Source: Atrina japonica (Eukaryota; Mollusca; Bivalvia; Pterioida; Pinnidae). From it: a DNA stretch of 64,000 nt. Below the pieces are notes generated by a model, which saw nothing but the letters and a program-made list of their open reading frames with translations, ran no database searches and was not told the origin of the DNA. The DNA is taken from positions 457,448-521,447 of the forward strand of contig BROG01000536.1 in NCBI GenBank assembly GCA_030159075.1, read 5' to 3'. Positions 63,372-64,000 of the stretch are shown here, piece by piece. The position numbers and the translations under genes were made by a program. Numbering within the stretch: the first letter of the stretch is position 1; each line of letters opens with the position of its first letter.

Positions 63372-63630
63372 CAGAATGCATATAAACATTATACCAAAGT
63401 TTTACTACTCAAGATGATCGTCTCTGGCATTTAGACTTAATCAATTCAGCTCCGATTTTAAATAGACTTTTTAAAGGTAAAGTGGTATCCTATAAGGCCG
63501 AATAGTACACTTAAATGCATAGGCAATTCCGTCTAAGAGTAACCACTGTAAAAAGATGAATATCTTAGCTTTTGAAGAATTTAGAATTGAAATAGTGTAT
63601 CAGTGCCAAATATTACTTTAGTATAAGAAA
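63372..63630 (+). repeat. R2 dispersed repeat, uninterrupted copy
   Basis: Contains ATTATACCAAAGTTTTACTA, CTAAGAGTAACCACTGTAAA and TGCCAAATATTACTTTAGTA; about 260 bp, no coding potential seen. Confidence 0.65.
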
Positions 63631-63639
63631 ATCGCCTTT

Positions 63640-64000
63640 AATGTCAACATTCCGCAAATTTTACGGTCGATATAATAATCTTGTTTACGACTAAATGAAT
63701 ACCATTTGACACAGTATTATACATTATAGAGACCTTTGAGGACATCCGTCACATTTGAAAACAAAAACTGTGTTGCTATATTTAGTACATACAGGCTGCC
63801 AGAAAATATGATTAGAGAAGAATTCTATTTTTCGGGATGACATTCCAGTAACATTGGAAGAACATAGAAGTCAAAATGATTTGTCACAAGTAAATTTAAC
63901 TCTTTCACCCCTGAATATATAAGTGGTGTGTTCTTTACGGTCAGTATAATAGTGTTGTTTGCGACTACTCTGTTTAACCAAGTGAAATATTGAGTTGCCT
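63640..64000 (-). repeat. R1-related repeat, diverged, running off the window
   Basis: ATTTTACGGTCGATATAATA and GCGACTACTCTGTTTAACCA match the R1 interior in inverted orientation. Confidence 0.45.

Overview
This 64-kb window is eukaryotic, AT-rich and dominated by repeats. Coding sequence is split into short exons with GT/AG boundaries. The repeats include tRNA-headed SINEs whose body resembles the molluscan V-SINE/RUDI type, many dinucleotide tracts and several minisatellites. Together these point to a marine bivalve mollusc; this is an inference, and the species cannot be read from the sequence. There are no bacterial-style operons and no CRISPR. Most long open frames are chance frames in repeats.

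Minus strand, 3.2-36.7 kb: three head-to-tail genes of the phosphatidylethanolamine-binding protein (PEBP) family. Gene A (exons between 3220 and 10042) and gene B (17489-21633) each assemble, with consistent intron phases, into a 272-residue secreted-type protein. Each has a PEBP core and a hydrophobic C-terminus resembling a GPI-anchor signal. Gene C (22231-36653) assembles into about 402 residues: signal peptide, two unrecognised phase 1-1 exons (the second cysteine-containing and N-glycosylatable), a divergent PEBP-like domain that has lost the DPDxP ligand motif, and a probable transmembrane tail.

Minus strand, 47.5-55.5 kb: five phase-0 exons encode a signal peptide plus two Calx-beta repeats like the N-terminus of ADGRV1 (VLGR1). 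An in-frame stop followed by AATAAA suggests a short secreted product of 255 residues. Introns 1 and 2 each begin with a tandem array that repeats the exon/intron 5' splice-site junction.

Mobile DNA: a 3.6-kb deleted Polinton/Maverick-like element with roughly 430-490-bp inverted ends (42438-46066); two TTAA-flanked non-autonomous elements (16043-17431 and 37077-39309); a decayed L1/Tx1-like LINE (about 58.1-61.17 kb) carrying nested insertions; two SINE families, several copies with perfect target-site duplications; at least two further dispersed families (R1, R2); and several palindromic MITE-like elements. The remaining sequence is introns, minisatellites, microsatellites and unrecognised intergenic DNA.
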